Shown here: piece after piece, positions 11,254 through 20,850 of the stretch
Layout: each line of letters opens with the position of its first letter
How positions within the stretch are numbered: position 1 is the first letter of the stretch
Source: Acanthoscelides obtectus
Lineage: Eukaryota; Arthropoda; Insecta; Coleoptera; Chrysomelidae
Direction: 5' to 3'
Length of the DNA: 64,000 nucleotides
Assembly (NCBI GenBank): GCA_963669975.1
Contig: CAVLJG010000004.1
Span: 16,867,805-16,931,804, forward strand
The notes under the pieces: generated by a model
Databases searched by the model: none
Seen by the model: the letters and a program-made list of their open reading frames with translations, nothing else
Told to the model about the DNA's origin: nothing
Made by a program: the position numbers and the translations under genes

Positions 11254-11874
11254 GTAAGTACACCCTAAAATATGTTTTTCAACTTATTAATGTCCAAAAT
11301 AATTCACCTCAAGTCTTTAGTTCATCAAAAAAAAATATTCTTGACAGATTTGAGGTTATGTATTTGAACATGTTTTGAGCAGTTTTCATGATGAATATCT
11401 GGCTAGAGTACTGAAAAGGGGTTATTATCCTTCTGTGAAGACAAATCCCTTCTCGTTCGTTACTTACCTCTGATAGAAAACTGCCTCAAACTTTATGGTT
11501 CATATTATATATACATTGCAGTATTTTTCATCGCCTATCAGAAGCATGCTGATATTTTAAAATCATTTTTATTCTATAAAATGGATGAAAAAGCTGCATT
11601 TTGATACTCCAGGTGTTAACAAAATTAACCATTGTATTTAAAAATGTTTTATACAAACCAAGATAACCGATTTGGAATACTATTTTGAATCTTTGTTCTT
11701 TATAAGACTATTTACTTTAGTTGACCAGTTTCAACAGTTCTTTCTTCTATATAGACTATTTACTTTATTTGACCAGTTTCAACAGTGTGTTCTCCTTAAC
11801 TATATACAATCTCCTAGCACTTAGATAAATCCCTTTTGCTATAACCATGCATTGAAACATCAACTTTGTTCTAG

Positions 11875-12160
11875 AGTCCGCACTCCAGGTGGAAAGTTAG
11901 TCTATCAATACCTGAAGAAACCTAAGAAGATCCCTAGATGTGGCCAGTGCAAAGACAGGCTTAGGGGAATCGTCCCTGCCAGGTCCCATGAAAGGTCTCG
12001 CCTTTGCAGGAGGAAGAAGACTGTGAAAAGGGCATATGGAGGTGTGCTGTGTCACAAGTGTGTCAAAGAAAAGATCATTAGGGCTTTCCTTATCGAGGAA
12101 CAAAAGATTGTTGTTAAAGTGCTCAAGGCACAACAAGCTGTAGGTAAAGCTAAGAAGTGA
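11875..12160 (+). CDS. RpL34: Ribosomal protein L34 (eL34), second coding exon
   Basis: The exon follows the acceptor TTTGTTCTAG and ends at TGA (12158-12160). With the first exon it gives a complete 116-residue protein, the normal eL34 length. It reads VRTPGGKLVYQYLKKPKK, then a CxxC (CGQC, with a later CHKC) zinc-binding pattern, AYGGVLCHKCVKEKI and the strongly conserved RAFLIEEQKIVVKVLKAQ near the C-terminus, ending in a basic tail. There is no frame damage, so this is the functional gene rather than a processed copy (the intron is present). The poly(A) signal AATAAA at 12168 overlaps the expected 3' end closely, giving a very short 3' UTR. Confidence 0.95.
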
Positions 12161-12167
12161 CATGGTT

Positions 12168-12173
12168 AATAAA
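12168..12173 (+). terminator. RpL34 polyadenylation signal
   Basis: A canonical AATAAA eight bases after the RpL34 stop codon, followed by a TG-rich stretch (TTGTGTGTTTTTG at 12188) suitable as the downstream element. Confidence 0.7.
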
Positions 12174-12642
12174 TAGTTTATTAAATCTTGTGTGTTTTTG
12201 TTCTTACCAAGTACGTGAGGGGTTTTGCAATGGCATGAGATCTGTTCTTCATACCCAATTTTTTTTTATAGTTATGCAGCTTTGCCATGCAAAAGTTTCA
12301 TTTTTCTCCTCTATAGCTAAATCTTGATACATTTGGGTAATTTGCCGAATTTGAAGGTAAGAAATTCTATCTTGTCAATTTTGGGGTTAAAAATCAACTG
12401 TTTGGTACTTTGTGTTAATCTCAGCTGGAAGCTTACATCAGATTTGGAATCTACAATCTTGTTTACCTGGGATCAGTGTTATTCAGAATTAAAAAAAAAT
12501 ATTCATATACTGCTTGCTCATGAGATTCCACTGAAGTTGTTTTTGCATACAAGTGAAGCAAAGCTGTAAACATTGGCAATTTGAGATGCTGAATTAAAAA
12601 AAATGACAATTCAAAATTTTTTATGTAGAGGCGGATTTAATA

Positions 12643-12914
12643 TCATGCACTGTACCTCAGATCTCCAAGGGGCCCCGTGACGCGGTTTATGGGAGTCCCC
12701 AGAGTCAAGTTTAGGTCCCTAAAATATAATGTTCCAGTATGTAAACCCCCCAGATTCCAGATATCAGCTGGTTGTGGCGATGGATAATAGGTAGAAAATG
12801 AGCCATCTGGGGATCCTCCGTTGGTCCCAGAGCCAAATTGCTTTCTGTATCTACGCACCCGATTCTTAAAAAAATTGAAAATTGCTAATAATAAAGCTCC
12901 AATTCTGGCATTTT
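12643..12914 (-). CDS. Candidate exon of an unrecognised gene (hydrophobic N-part)
   Basis: The minus strand is open for about 90 codons, ending in a stop at 12643-12645. The product starts with a hydrophobic patch (IGALLLAIFNFF) followed by a basic stretch (KNRVRRYRKQF) and a Gly/Ser/Pro-rich part ending LTLGTPINRVTGPLGDLRYSA. There is no ATG at the open end, but a CAG acceptor-like site lies just before the hydrophobic patch, so it could be a 3' exon of the minus-strand gene whose 5' exon is at 13271-13546. Lineage-restricted gene or chance frame cannot be separated by eye. Confidence 0.35.
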
Positions 12915-13270
12915 GTTCCAAGTGTTATATATTGATGTATCTTCCTATACAAATTGCCTTGATAGGGCTGAGTCCCACTAGTTTTGGACCTGGCATCATG
13001 AAGATTCGTTAAAAGGCGTCATGTTTGAATAACAAAAATAAAACGAAGCAGATTAATTTTCCTCAGATCAGATGTGAAGATCCTTCATGGACTATTATAC
13101 ACCGCTAAATGCTAAATACTGACAACACGTTTCTTTGAATTGCTGTCCCTTCTTGACAACACAGACCTTCTAGGCACCAATGACTTGGAGTGTGATCCAG
13201 GACTTCTCATCAGTTGTTTGCATAATCCAACTGACTCCATATCTCTTACAATTCCCAAAATTTCAACAGT

Positions 13271-13546
13271 TCAAATTCCAAATATTGAACGAAAATTGAA
13301 ACACTCGTATACAAGCTCAAAAAGTTTTTCGCCCAATTCGAAAGCCGGCCCTGAACCCATGCCTATTACAATCTCTATTAACTTCTTGATTGCTTCAATT
13401 ACTGAAACGAGGTGCTCCCCAGTACTCTCACATGATTGAAATGACCACATAATGTCCAACAATAGTTTCCTAACGACATGAAATAAAATAAAAGTGAATA
13501 GCAAAATACCGAAGGCGAAACAAAAACGCATGCTAACGGTGTACAT
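13271..13546 (-). CDS. Unrecognised small membrane-type protein, with in-frame TGA
   Basis: An ATG at 13546 opens a 91-residue frame. Residues about 6-30 (MRFCFAFGILLFTFILFHVV) form a clear signal-anchor or signal peptide, followed by an amphipathic helical part (VSVIEAIKKLIEIVIGMGSG). The frame stops at TGA (13271-13273), but the same frame continues openly for another 52 codons to TAG at 13112-13114, with a basic Ser/Arg/Lys-rich tail (KSLVPRRSVLSRRDSNSKKR). A strong donor-like GTAAGA lies in this continuation. The gene could be a short intact gene, a gene with a recent nonsense change, or one with an unusual structure. I do not recognise a family. Confidence 0.45.
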   Translation of the reverse strand: MYTVSMRFCFAFGILLFTFILFHVVRKLLLDIMWSFQSCESTGEHLVSVIEAIKKLIEIVIGMGSGPAFELGEKLFELVYECFNFRSIFGI

Positions 13547-13592
13547 GACACAGAAATCCGGTTTCCGAAACGCCTGCTCTGCACAGTTACTT

Positions 13593-15597
13593 GGTACGAC
13601 TACGTTTTGACTGACCGATCAGCAGTGTCAGCGAGTAAAGTGGTACCGGAAAGCTTAAACGTGGTTCGAAGATGATTTGCGGACTATTTTCGAGGTTTCG
13701 GAGTGTGATAGTGAGAAAGCTTTAGAAAAAAGGAGACCCTTAAAGATTAGCAAGTGAGTACCTTCGCCTTCTGTGTACTATATATTTGCAGGTGGTACCG
13801 GTACCACGTTCTGTCTTGATGAAATTTAAAAAAGTTCGAGGGTATATTGTCTCACTTATTAAAGTCCAGCACTTACACTTATGTACTGGGTACGACTACG
13901 TTTTGACTGACCGATCAGCAGTGCCAGCAAGAAAAGTGGTACCGGAAAGCTTATACGTGGTTTGAAGATGATTTGCGAGAGTATTTTCGAGGTTTCGGAG
14001 TGCAATAGTGAGAAAGCTTTAGAAAAAGGAGGCCCTTGAAGATTAGTAAGTGAGTACCTTCGCCTTCTCAGTTCTATATTTTCAGTTGGTACCGGTACTA
14101 CTTTCTGTCTTGATGCTAAAAATGAGGTACGAAATTCAGAAAAGTTTGAGGGTTCTCTCACATATTAAAGCTCAGCAGTTACACTTGGTTGGTACGACTA
14201 GACTCTGATTTCCAATCACCAATGTCAGCAAGTAAAGTGTACCGAAAGGCTTAAACGTAGTTCGAAGATGATTGGCGGAATATATTTACGAGGTTTCGGA
14301 GTGTGATAGTTAGAAAGCTTTAGAAAAAAGGAGGCCCTTAAAGATTAGCTGACGAGTACCTCCGAATTCTTAGTACTACATTTGCAGGTGGTACCGGTAC
14401 CACTTGAGGGTAAAAAATGTAGTTTGAGCAAATCTGTCTAATCTATGAAAATATAAATAGAAACGTTGAATGGGCTACAGCTAAGGTGGAGGGTTGTTGG
14501 GATTAAGTTTTGATTGACCGCTCAGCAGTGTCAGCGAGTTATTTATTCGTACAGGAAGGCTTAAGCTTTTGGGGTTTCGACGTGTGATATTGAGAAAGCT
14601 TTAGGGGAAAGAATGTTCTTAAAGACTTGCCTTCTTAGTACTTTAATCGCAGGTGGTACCGCTACAACTTGCTGTCTTAAGGGCTCAAACATGTCGTTGA
14701 ACGAAATTTAGAAATGTTCGACGGTTATCTCACCTATCAAGCACAGTACGAAAGTGGTACCAGAAAGCATATACGTGATTTGAATGTGATTTGCTTTATA
14801 TTTCTGAGGCATTGAAGTGAATAGTGAAAGAGGTTTAGAGGATGCAGAAGCCATTCTATAATATAAAGTATACTTCACTGGAGCAAATCGCCAGGTGGTA
14901 CCGGTATCACTGTTTCTTCCTTGATAATATAAATAGAAACGTTGAATGAGTTGAAAAGGGGAATGGTTGTTTACATTGTTCAGAACTTACAGTTACATTT
15001 AATTTGTACCTACGATTTGAATGAGTAGCAGTACCAGCGGGTAAAATAGATCCGGAAGGCCTGTACGTGGTTGGCAGATAAAGGGCATCTGAGGTGTCAG
15101 AGTGATAGAGATTTAGACAATATAAAAGCCCTTTCAGAATATCAACTGAGTACCTGTACAGAATTTGAGAGGCGGTACTGGTGCCACTGCCGTTTCCATG
15201 ATGTGAGAAAGAAATGTTGAACAAAACTACTCGCAGTGAATTGGTACGACTACATTTCGACCGATAGATCGGAAGTGTGAGGCAGTAACATAAAGTAGTA
15301 CCGAAAGGCATATACCAGGTTTGAATATGATTTGCGAAATATTTTTGAGGCGTCCAAGTATGATAGTAAGAGAGATTAGACGCCTTTCCACAATATGAAA
15401 GTGACACGTAGTACTGGTACCACTAGCATGCATATAAGGGTATGAGTAAGCGCCTCCAAATTTCAAGTAGAGGGCAATACCGGAACCATTTACTCTCAAT
15501 AAGTGTGCACGTAGCTGCAACTGAACGAGTTCTGAAAAATTCAAATAATATTATTACGCAACCACGTTTTAACTGACCTATACCTATTACAGGTTTA
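13593..15597. repeat. Diverged tandem array, units about 240-305 bp
   Basis: Units begin with GGTACGACTACGTTTTGACT or a variant near 13593, 13889, 14191, 14497, (about 14741, truncated), 15003, 15242 and 15553. Inside most units the same order recurs: GTGGTACCGGAAAGCTT, GATGATTTGCG, GAGGTTTCGGAGTGTGATAG, AGAAAGCTTTAGAAAA, GTGAGTACCT, then GCAGGTGGTACCGGTACCAC. The units differ from each other by many substitutions and indels, so the array is old. The last unit is cut by the transposon at 15600 and resumes at 18793 (GAAGTGGTACCGAAAAGCTT at 18799). No coding frame is conserved between units. Confidence 0.85.
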
Positions 15598-16131
15598 TAC
15601 AGGGTGTCCCAGAAGTCGACGTCAAGCCGAAACCGGGTGATAGGCAAAGTCATAACAGCTATCAGAAAAATATTTAAAAAAAATTTATGTATGTGCTTTG
15701 AAAATTATAGCTTTTTGAAAAAAACATAGAAATTTCACACCCTACGGCAGTCTGTCAACTCCTGTTACTACAAATATTAACTTTATTTGGATTTTATTTT
15801 TACAATGTAATGATGAATAATGCATCTTCAAACTGGTGTCTCAACCTTACTGCCAACTTTTCTCGTTCAGGAAAAATTGCCACTTATTTCCCAACCAAGT
15901 ATTCCAAAGTAAAACTTTGCTCAACTTTAACTGGCTGTACTGGAAAAAAATGTACTACGAGAGTTTGGCAAGTAACCTTAAAAGTTGGCGCATTTAATAA
16001 AGATTCCAAAATGGTATAACACTTAGAAGATTACTCGTTAACTTATGCACAATTTTTATTTGAAGAAAAACTGATGAAATTTTTTCAAAATTTCCTAATT
16101 AAACAGCGATTATGAAAACACACAAGGACCC

Positions 16132-17249
16132 TTAAGGATAACTGTTTGCATAACAGTGGGCGTCAAAATCCTGCTGATAACGATTTACCTTTACATCAAA
16201 TGCTTTAAACTGTTTTCCTTCAGCCGCAATACACGCTCGACATCTTCTTAAAAAAGATCGGGTTATTAAACGAGCGAATCCACGGTTATTAACAAACTCT
16301 GCTGCTTCCAATAGTCTTTGCCGTAGCTCAGCTACATTTTGAATCGGCTTGAAATACACTTGTTCTTTTACAGTTCCCCAATAAGAAAAATCTAACGGAT
16401 TCAAATCTAGTAACCGGGCTGGCCACGGTATTGTACCAGACCGCCCTATCCATCTGCCTGGAAAGTTTTGATCGAGATACTCTCTCACTGAGAGTGCATA
16501 GTGCGCTGGGCAGCCATCATGCTGAAACCACATGTCCCTGTAAATACTCAGTGGCACGTCCTCCAATAAATTTTCTAAATGATTTTGCAAAAAACCTAAA
16601 TAAACCTCAGCAGTCAAAGTCTCTGGGAACTCAAACGGACCGATTATTTTACCATTTAAAATTCCTGTCCAATGGTTTATCTTGAAGCGATATTGAGATT
16701 TATCTTCTCTCATCAAATGTGGGTTTGCTACGTGCCACTCGTGTAAGTTATGCAGGTTCATGTACCCATCTTTCTTATATGTAGTCTCATCTGACCATAA
16801 AATTTTTTCAAAGAACCGTGGATCTTTCCTGTGTCTTTCTAACATTGTGCGACAAAAAGCAACTCGGGGCTCATAATCCCGGGGCAGAAGAGCTTGAACA
16901 CGCTGTACGTGGTATGGATGGAGCACGTTTTTTTGCAAGATTCTATGGGCTGTACTTTTGGGAACACCTGTTTTTAGTTCTATTGCACGCACTGAAGTAC
17001 TCGGGTCTTCTTCGACAGCTCCTAGCACCACGTCTTCGTAAGGAAGGAAAGATCTTCCCTCACCGTGTGATTGGTTTGGTAGTTGGCCCTCTGAGAACAG
17101 TAAGCGGTGCACATTTGTGAACACTCGATGATCTGGATGACGAGCTGCATTCGGGTAAAGTAAAGTATCGCTGCAGCACTAGCGTTGCATCTGCATTCCC
17201 CATAAATGAGGTGCATGTTAGCATATTCTTGTACGGTGTACACGGACAT
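16132..17249 (-). pseudogene. ITm transposase, arm 1 of copy A (frameshifted)
   Basis: Homologous to the intact transposase at 25772-26836. The ATG at 17249 opens SVYTVQEYANMHLIYGE, but a 7-bp deletion near 17157 shifts the frame; from about 17124 the frame is open again through the helix-turn-helix region and the DDE domain. A one-base insertion near 16208 replaces the normal end (KQFEHLL) with a longer unrelated tail to 16132. Catalytic motifs WSDET and WFQHDG remain; the third motif reads LDLNPLD in place of SPDLNPLD. Probably inactive because of the N-terminal frameshift. Confidence 0.8.
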
Positions 17250-17471
17250 AGCGGCACTGCACAATCATACTACCAAAGATAGTCTAAGGAAAGCAAATGT
17301 TGTTTTGAAGAGCAATTAAACAGTCCAAATCCAAATCACAAGCGATCAACAGTCCAGTTCACGAATCCAAAATTAGTAACAGTACAAAATCAACAAGCAC
17401 GAACATGTAAAGATGCGCAGTAAACGAAGGAGTACTGATTGGTATCAAAATGTGCAATAGCAAGTAAGTGA

Positions 17472-18198
17472 TGTGCTTCATCCATACCACATACAGCGTG
17501 TTCAACCTCTCCTGCCCCGGGATTATGAGCCCCGAGTTGCTTATTGTCGCACAATGTTAGAAATACACAGGAAAGATCCACAGTTCTTTGAAAATTTCGG
17601 ATGAGACCACATTTAAGAAAGATGGGTACATGAACCTGCATAACCTAGACGAGTGGCACGTAGCAAACCCACATTTGATGAGAGAAGATAAATCTCAATA
17701 TCGCTTCAAGATAAACGATTGGACAGGAATTTTAAATGGTAAAATAATCGCTCCGTTTGAGTTCCCAGAGACTTTGACTGCTGAAGTTTATTTGGATTTT
17801 TTGAAAAATCATGTACAAAATTTATTGGTGGACGTGCCACTGAATATTTACAGGGACATGTCGTTTCAGCATGATGGCTGCCCAGCGCACTATGCACTCT
17901 CAGTGAGAGAGTATCTCGATCAAAACTTTCCAGGCAGATGGATAAGGCGGTTTGGTACAATACCGTGGCCAGCCCGATCACCTGATTTGAATCCTTTAGA
18001 TTTTTTTACTGGGGAACTGTAAAAGAAAAAGTGTATTTCAAGCCGATTCAAAATGTAGCTGAGCTACGGCAAAGACTATTGGAAGCAGCTGAGTTTGTTA
18101 ATAACCGTGGATTCGCTCCTTTAATAACCCGATCTTTTTTAAGAAGATGTCGAGCGTGTATTGCGGCTGTAGGAAAACAGTTTGAGCATTTGCTGTAA
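17472..18198 (+). pseudogene. ITm transposase 3' half, arm 2 of copy A
   Basis: It begins abruptly at the codons for VLHPYHVQRV (GTGCTTCATCCATACC) and runs to the natural stop at 18196-18198. It differs from arm 1 at diagnostic places: FLKNHVQNLLVDVPL instead of FLQNHLENLLEDVPL, RWIRR instead of RWIGR, and a one-base loss in a T-run near 18001-18007 that truncates the frame after DFFTGEL. There is no N-terminal domain, so it can only act as terminal sequence. Confidence 0.8.
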
Positions 18199-18792
18199 AG
18201 GTAAATCATCATCAGCAGCATTTTGACGCCCACTGTTGTGCAAACAGTTATCCTTAAGGGTCCTTGTGCGTTTCCATAATCGCTGTTTAATTAGGAAATT
18301 TTGAAAAATTTTCGGCAGTTTTTTTTTCAAATAAAATTTTTGCATAAGTTAACGAGTAATCTTCTAAGTGTTATACCATTTTGGAATCGTTATTAAATGC
18401 GCCAACTTATTAGGTTACTTGCCAAACTCTCGTAGTACATTTTTTTCCAGTACAGCCAGTTAAAGTTGAGCAAGGTTTTACTTTGGAATACTTGGTTGGG
18501 AAATAAGTGGCAATTTTTCCTGAACGAGAAAAGTTGGCAGTAAGGTTGAGACACCAGTTTGAAGTTGCATTATTCATCATTATATTGTAAAAATAAAATT
18601 AAAAAAAAGTTAATATTTGTAGTAACAGGAGTTGACAGACAGCCGTAGGGTGTGAAATTTCTATATCTTTTTCAAAGACCTATAATTTTCAAAACACATA
18701 CATAAAATTTTTTTAAATATTTTTCTGATAGCTGTTATGACTTTGCTTATCACCCGGTTTCGGCTTGACGTCGACTTCTGGGACACCCTGTA

Positions 18793-19684
18793 TATTTTGA
18801 AGTGGTACCGAAAAGCTTTTATACGTGGCACAAAAACGATCTGTCGGAGGCCACCATATTAAAACCAAAGACACATCCTAGGCAAAATATTCAAGTATTG
18901 AGTTTTGCTACAATTTTCAAAAGTCATATTCAGTTTCGGAAAGGCTAGGAAAAACCCTACAGGGATATATGATGTTGCAAAATTACTTTCAAACGCTTCC
19001 TGTAACTGCAATAATTTCTTAATGCAGCTGTAATTATAAAATTAGTATACAAAGCCAGTTAAAATATACACCAGTTCAATGCAAACAATGGCAATATCAT
19101 TATCTGTCAATATAAACGGGAGATAAGAGCATAGTTCCGATATCCTCTCGACCTAAGGTCATGATCGGAGGAGCTTCGTCAAGAAAAAGCTCTGCAGTAA
19201 TGCCCAAGAACTCGAAGAGTATGTGAGGATATCTGTATGTGAGGTGAAAATCGTAGTTCACCAAGTTTTCATACAATTTATGATATGTGAGTACGTTTTT
19301 TATTTAATTAGATTAGATAAGGTTTCGGTAAAAGACAAGCCTGACACATTGTTGCCAATGCATCTTGCGTATCTTTTTTTATCAAAAATGATATCTCAAA
19401 TTAATTCGGCACCAATTACTTAGCCAATAATAGAGTTTATGCTTCTTGCACCATCGTATAGCAAAGCTGGGTAAACTACCTTTCGAGATAATGCTTAAGA
19501 CCGACAGAGACTTGAAAAAACTGAGAGATGAAACCTCAAACACTTCTGTAAGGAAATGTATGCGTTAAAAAGTATTAAAAAGATTAAGATTTGTTTTAAG
19601 ATTTCCGATATCTTTGTGGCCGGCAAACGTCAAGGAAATATTTGAACTTTTTTGTTTTGAGGAAACTTTTGCCCCGAGTGTATG
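18793..19684. other. End of tandem array, then no gene recognised
   Basis: 18793-18850 continues the diverged tandem array (GTGGTACCGAAAAGCTTTTA) beyond the transposon at 15600-18790. The rest is AT-rich and I see no gene or complete element. Confidence 0.5.
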
Positions 19685-19686
19685 TA

Positions 19687-20266
19687 CGAGGTTTGTTCAA
19701 AAAGTATCGCGAATTTCATGGTTTTTCAAGAATTATTTATTTATTCATGAATATCTATTTTGTATGTTTTTATACACTTGTGATAACGTTTTTTCCGTGG
19801 GTGAGGCACGTGTTGCTTTTGGCCAAAAATTCGCGCACAAGTAACGATGCATGAGCAGGGGCCTTATCATGGTGCAAAAGTCAATTTTTGTTCTTCCACA
19901 AATCTAGGCGTTTCTGGCGGATTTTCGTCTGTTGTTGACATGCTCGGCGTCCGCAACGCTTTTCGTCGCTCACATCTTCTCGGCCCTCTGCGAACATTTT
20001 GTACCAGCGATAAACGTTGCTTTTGTCCAAAGTAGCTTCGCGGTATGCAACAGTCAACATTTAGAATATGTCCGCGCACTTCACGTTGTTTTTTAATACA
20101 AAATTTAATACAAATTCTGATCCATTTTTTCGAATAGACAAAAATCGGAGACAAGCTAAAACACGTTCAGGCACAATAGCTGTCAAAAACAGACTGAACA
20201 TTCAAAATGGCCGATATGGTCAACATTAGTGAGGGACAATTCGCGATACTTTTTGAACAAACCTCG
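19687..20266 (-). mobile_element. Internally deleted mariner (580 bp, MITE-like)
   Basis: The termini CGAGGTTTGTTCAAAAAGTA (19687) and its reverse complement (ending 20266) are flanked by TA on both sides. The minus strand still shows the mariner N-terminal domain (IRICIKFCIKK) near 20100-20140, the linker RTPSMSTTDENPPETPRF near 19900-19960, and a piece of the catalytic core (LLMHRY/HASLL-type sequence followed by AKSNTCLTHGKN) near 19790-19870. Most of the catalytic domain is missing, so mobility would depend on a full-length relative. Confidence 0.8.
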
Positions 20267-20520
20267 TACGCCTTAATCAGATAGCGTGTCAATGATTACC
20301 ATTACCAAATACTTTTGATCTGCATCCACTGATTACAGTGGCGTAGCTTGCCTCTGAAGAGTCTCATATCAACATTTTTCGACCAATTAGAGAGTAAGAT
20401 TCGAGGTAAGGGTCTTTCAAAAAAGAAGCAAAAACGATTGGTCAGTTGTCTCCCAGCACTTGGAAGAGTCAGGACAGGCATTTTCGCGCGACGTGTTTCT
20501 GTGAGTGGTGCAAGCCGAAA

Positions 20521-20850
20521 ATGCAGCGTTCGTTAGAGCAGAGGTACGCGATTAAATTCTGTGTGAAACTCGGTAAATCTGCCACAGAGACGTTTGATAT
20601 GATCAAGCAGGCTTACCCAGGTGTTGCTTTAGCAAGAAGTGGTGTGTTTCGGTGGCACCAGGCCTTGTTGGAGGGCCGAGAAGAGGTCGCTGATCAAGAC
20701 CGTGCTGGAAGACCTTCGACTTCGACAATCACCGATAATGTGACTCGTGTGCGCAAAGTTTTGAACCCAGACCGTCGACTAAGTATTCGTTTAATTGACC
20801 AGATGTTAAATTTACCAAAATCTGTGGTTCATGACATTGTGACACAGCAT
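20521..20850 (+). pseudogene. Mariner transposase N-terminal part (split gene)
   Basis: The ATG at 20521 opens MQRSLEQRYAIKFCVKLGKS, the two helix-turn-helix DNA-binding region of mariner transposases, then AGRPSTSTITDNVTRVRKVL and the second HTH (NLPKSVVHDIVTQH). The frame is cut at 20850 by a LINE; it resumes after the LINE at 23145 with LNMHKVCAKMVPKVLT. The joint falls in the conserved mariner stretch between the DNA-binding and catalytic domains. Confidence 0.85.

Larger units (their letters stand above)
15600..18790. mobile_element. Compound head-to-head ITm element, copy A (3.19 kb)
   Basis: It starts CAGGGTGTCCCAGAAGTCGA and ends with its reverse complement, flanked by TA on both sides (15598-15599, 18791-18792), as for the IS630-Tc1-mariner superfamily. 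The left part carries a transposase gene on the minus strand (arm 1) with its 3' end outward. The right part carries the 3' half of a second, different transposase allele on the plus strand (arm 2), also with its 3' end outward. The roughly 590 bp from each stop codon to each terminus are near-identical inverted copies. Between the arms, 17265-17470 holds the 5' flank of the transposase. It was inserted in the last unit of the tandem array at 13593-15597. Confidence 0.85.

Noticed and set aside
14907..15407. 166-codon open frame on the minus strand within the tandem array
   Set aside because: Neighbouring units do not keep the frame; the composition is not protein-like (many Ser/Thr/Tyr without pattern). 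Taken as chance.
15810..16019. Recurring short frame in the non-coding arms (SNWCLNLTANFSRSGK type), also at 58509 and 60505
   Set aside because: Present in every arm because the arms are repeats; starts and ends shift with small indels and there is no domain. Treated as non-coding arm sequence.
16431..16685. Recurring 84-91-codon frames opposite the DD41D transposase (also 25990, 59141, 59931)
   Set aside because: They are antisense shadows of the transposase frame and recur only because the transposase recurs.
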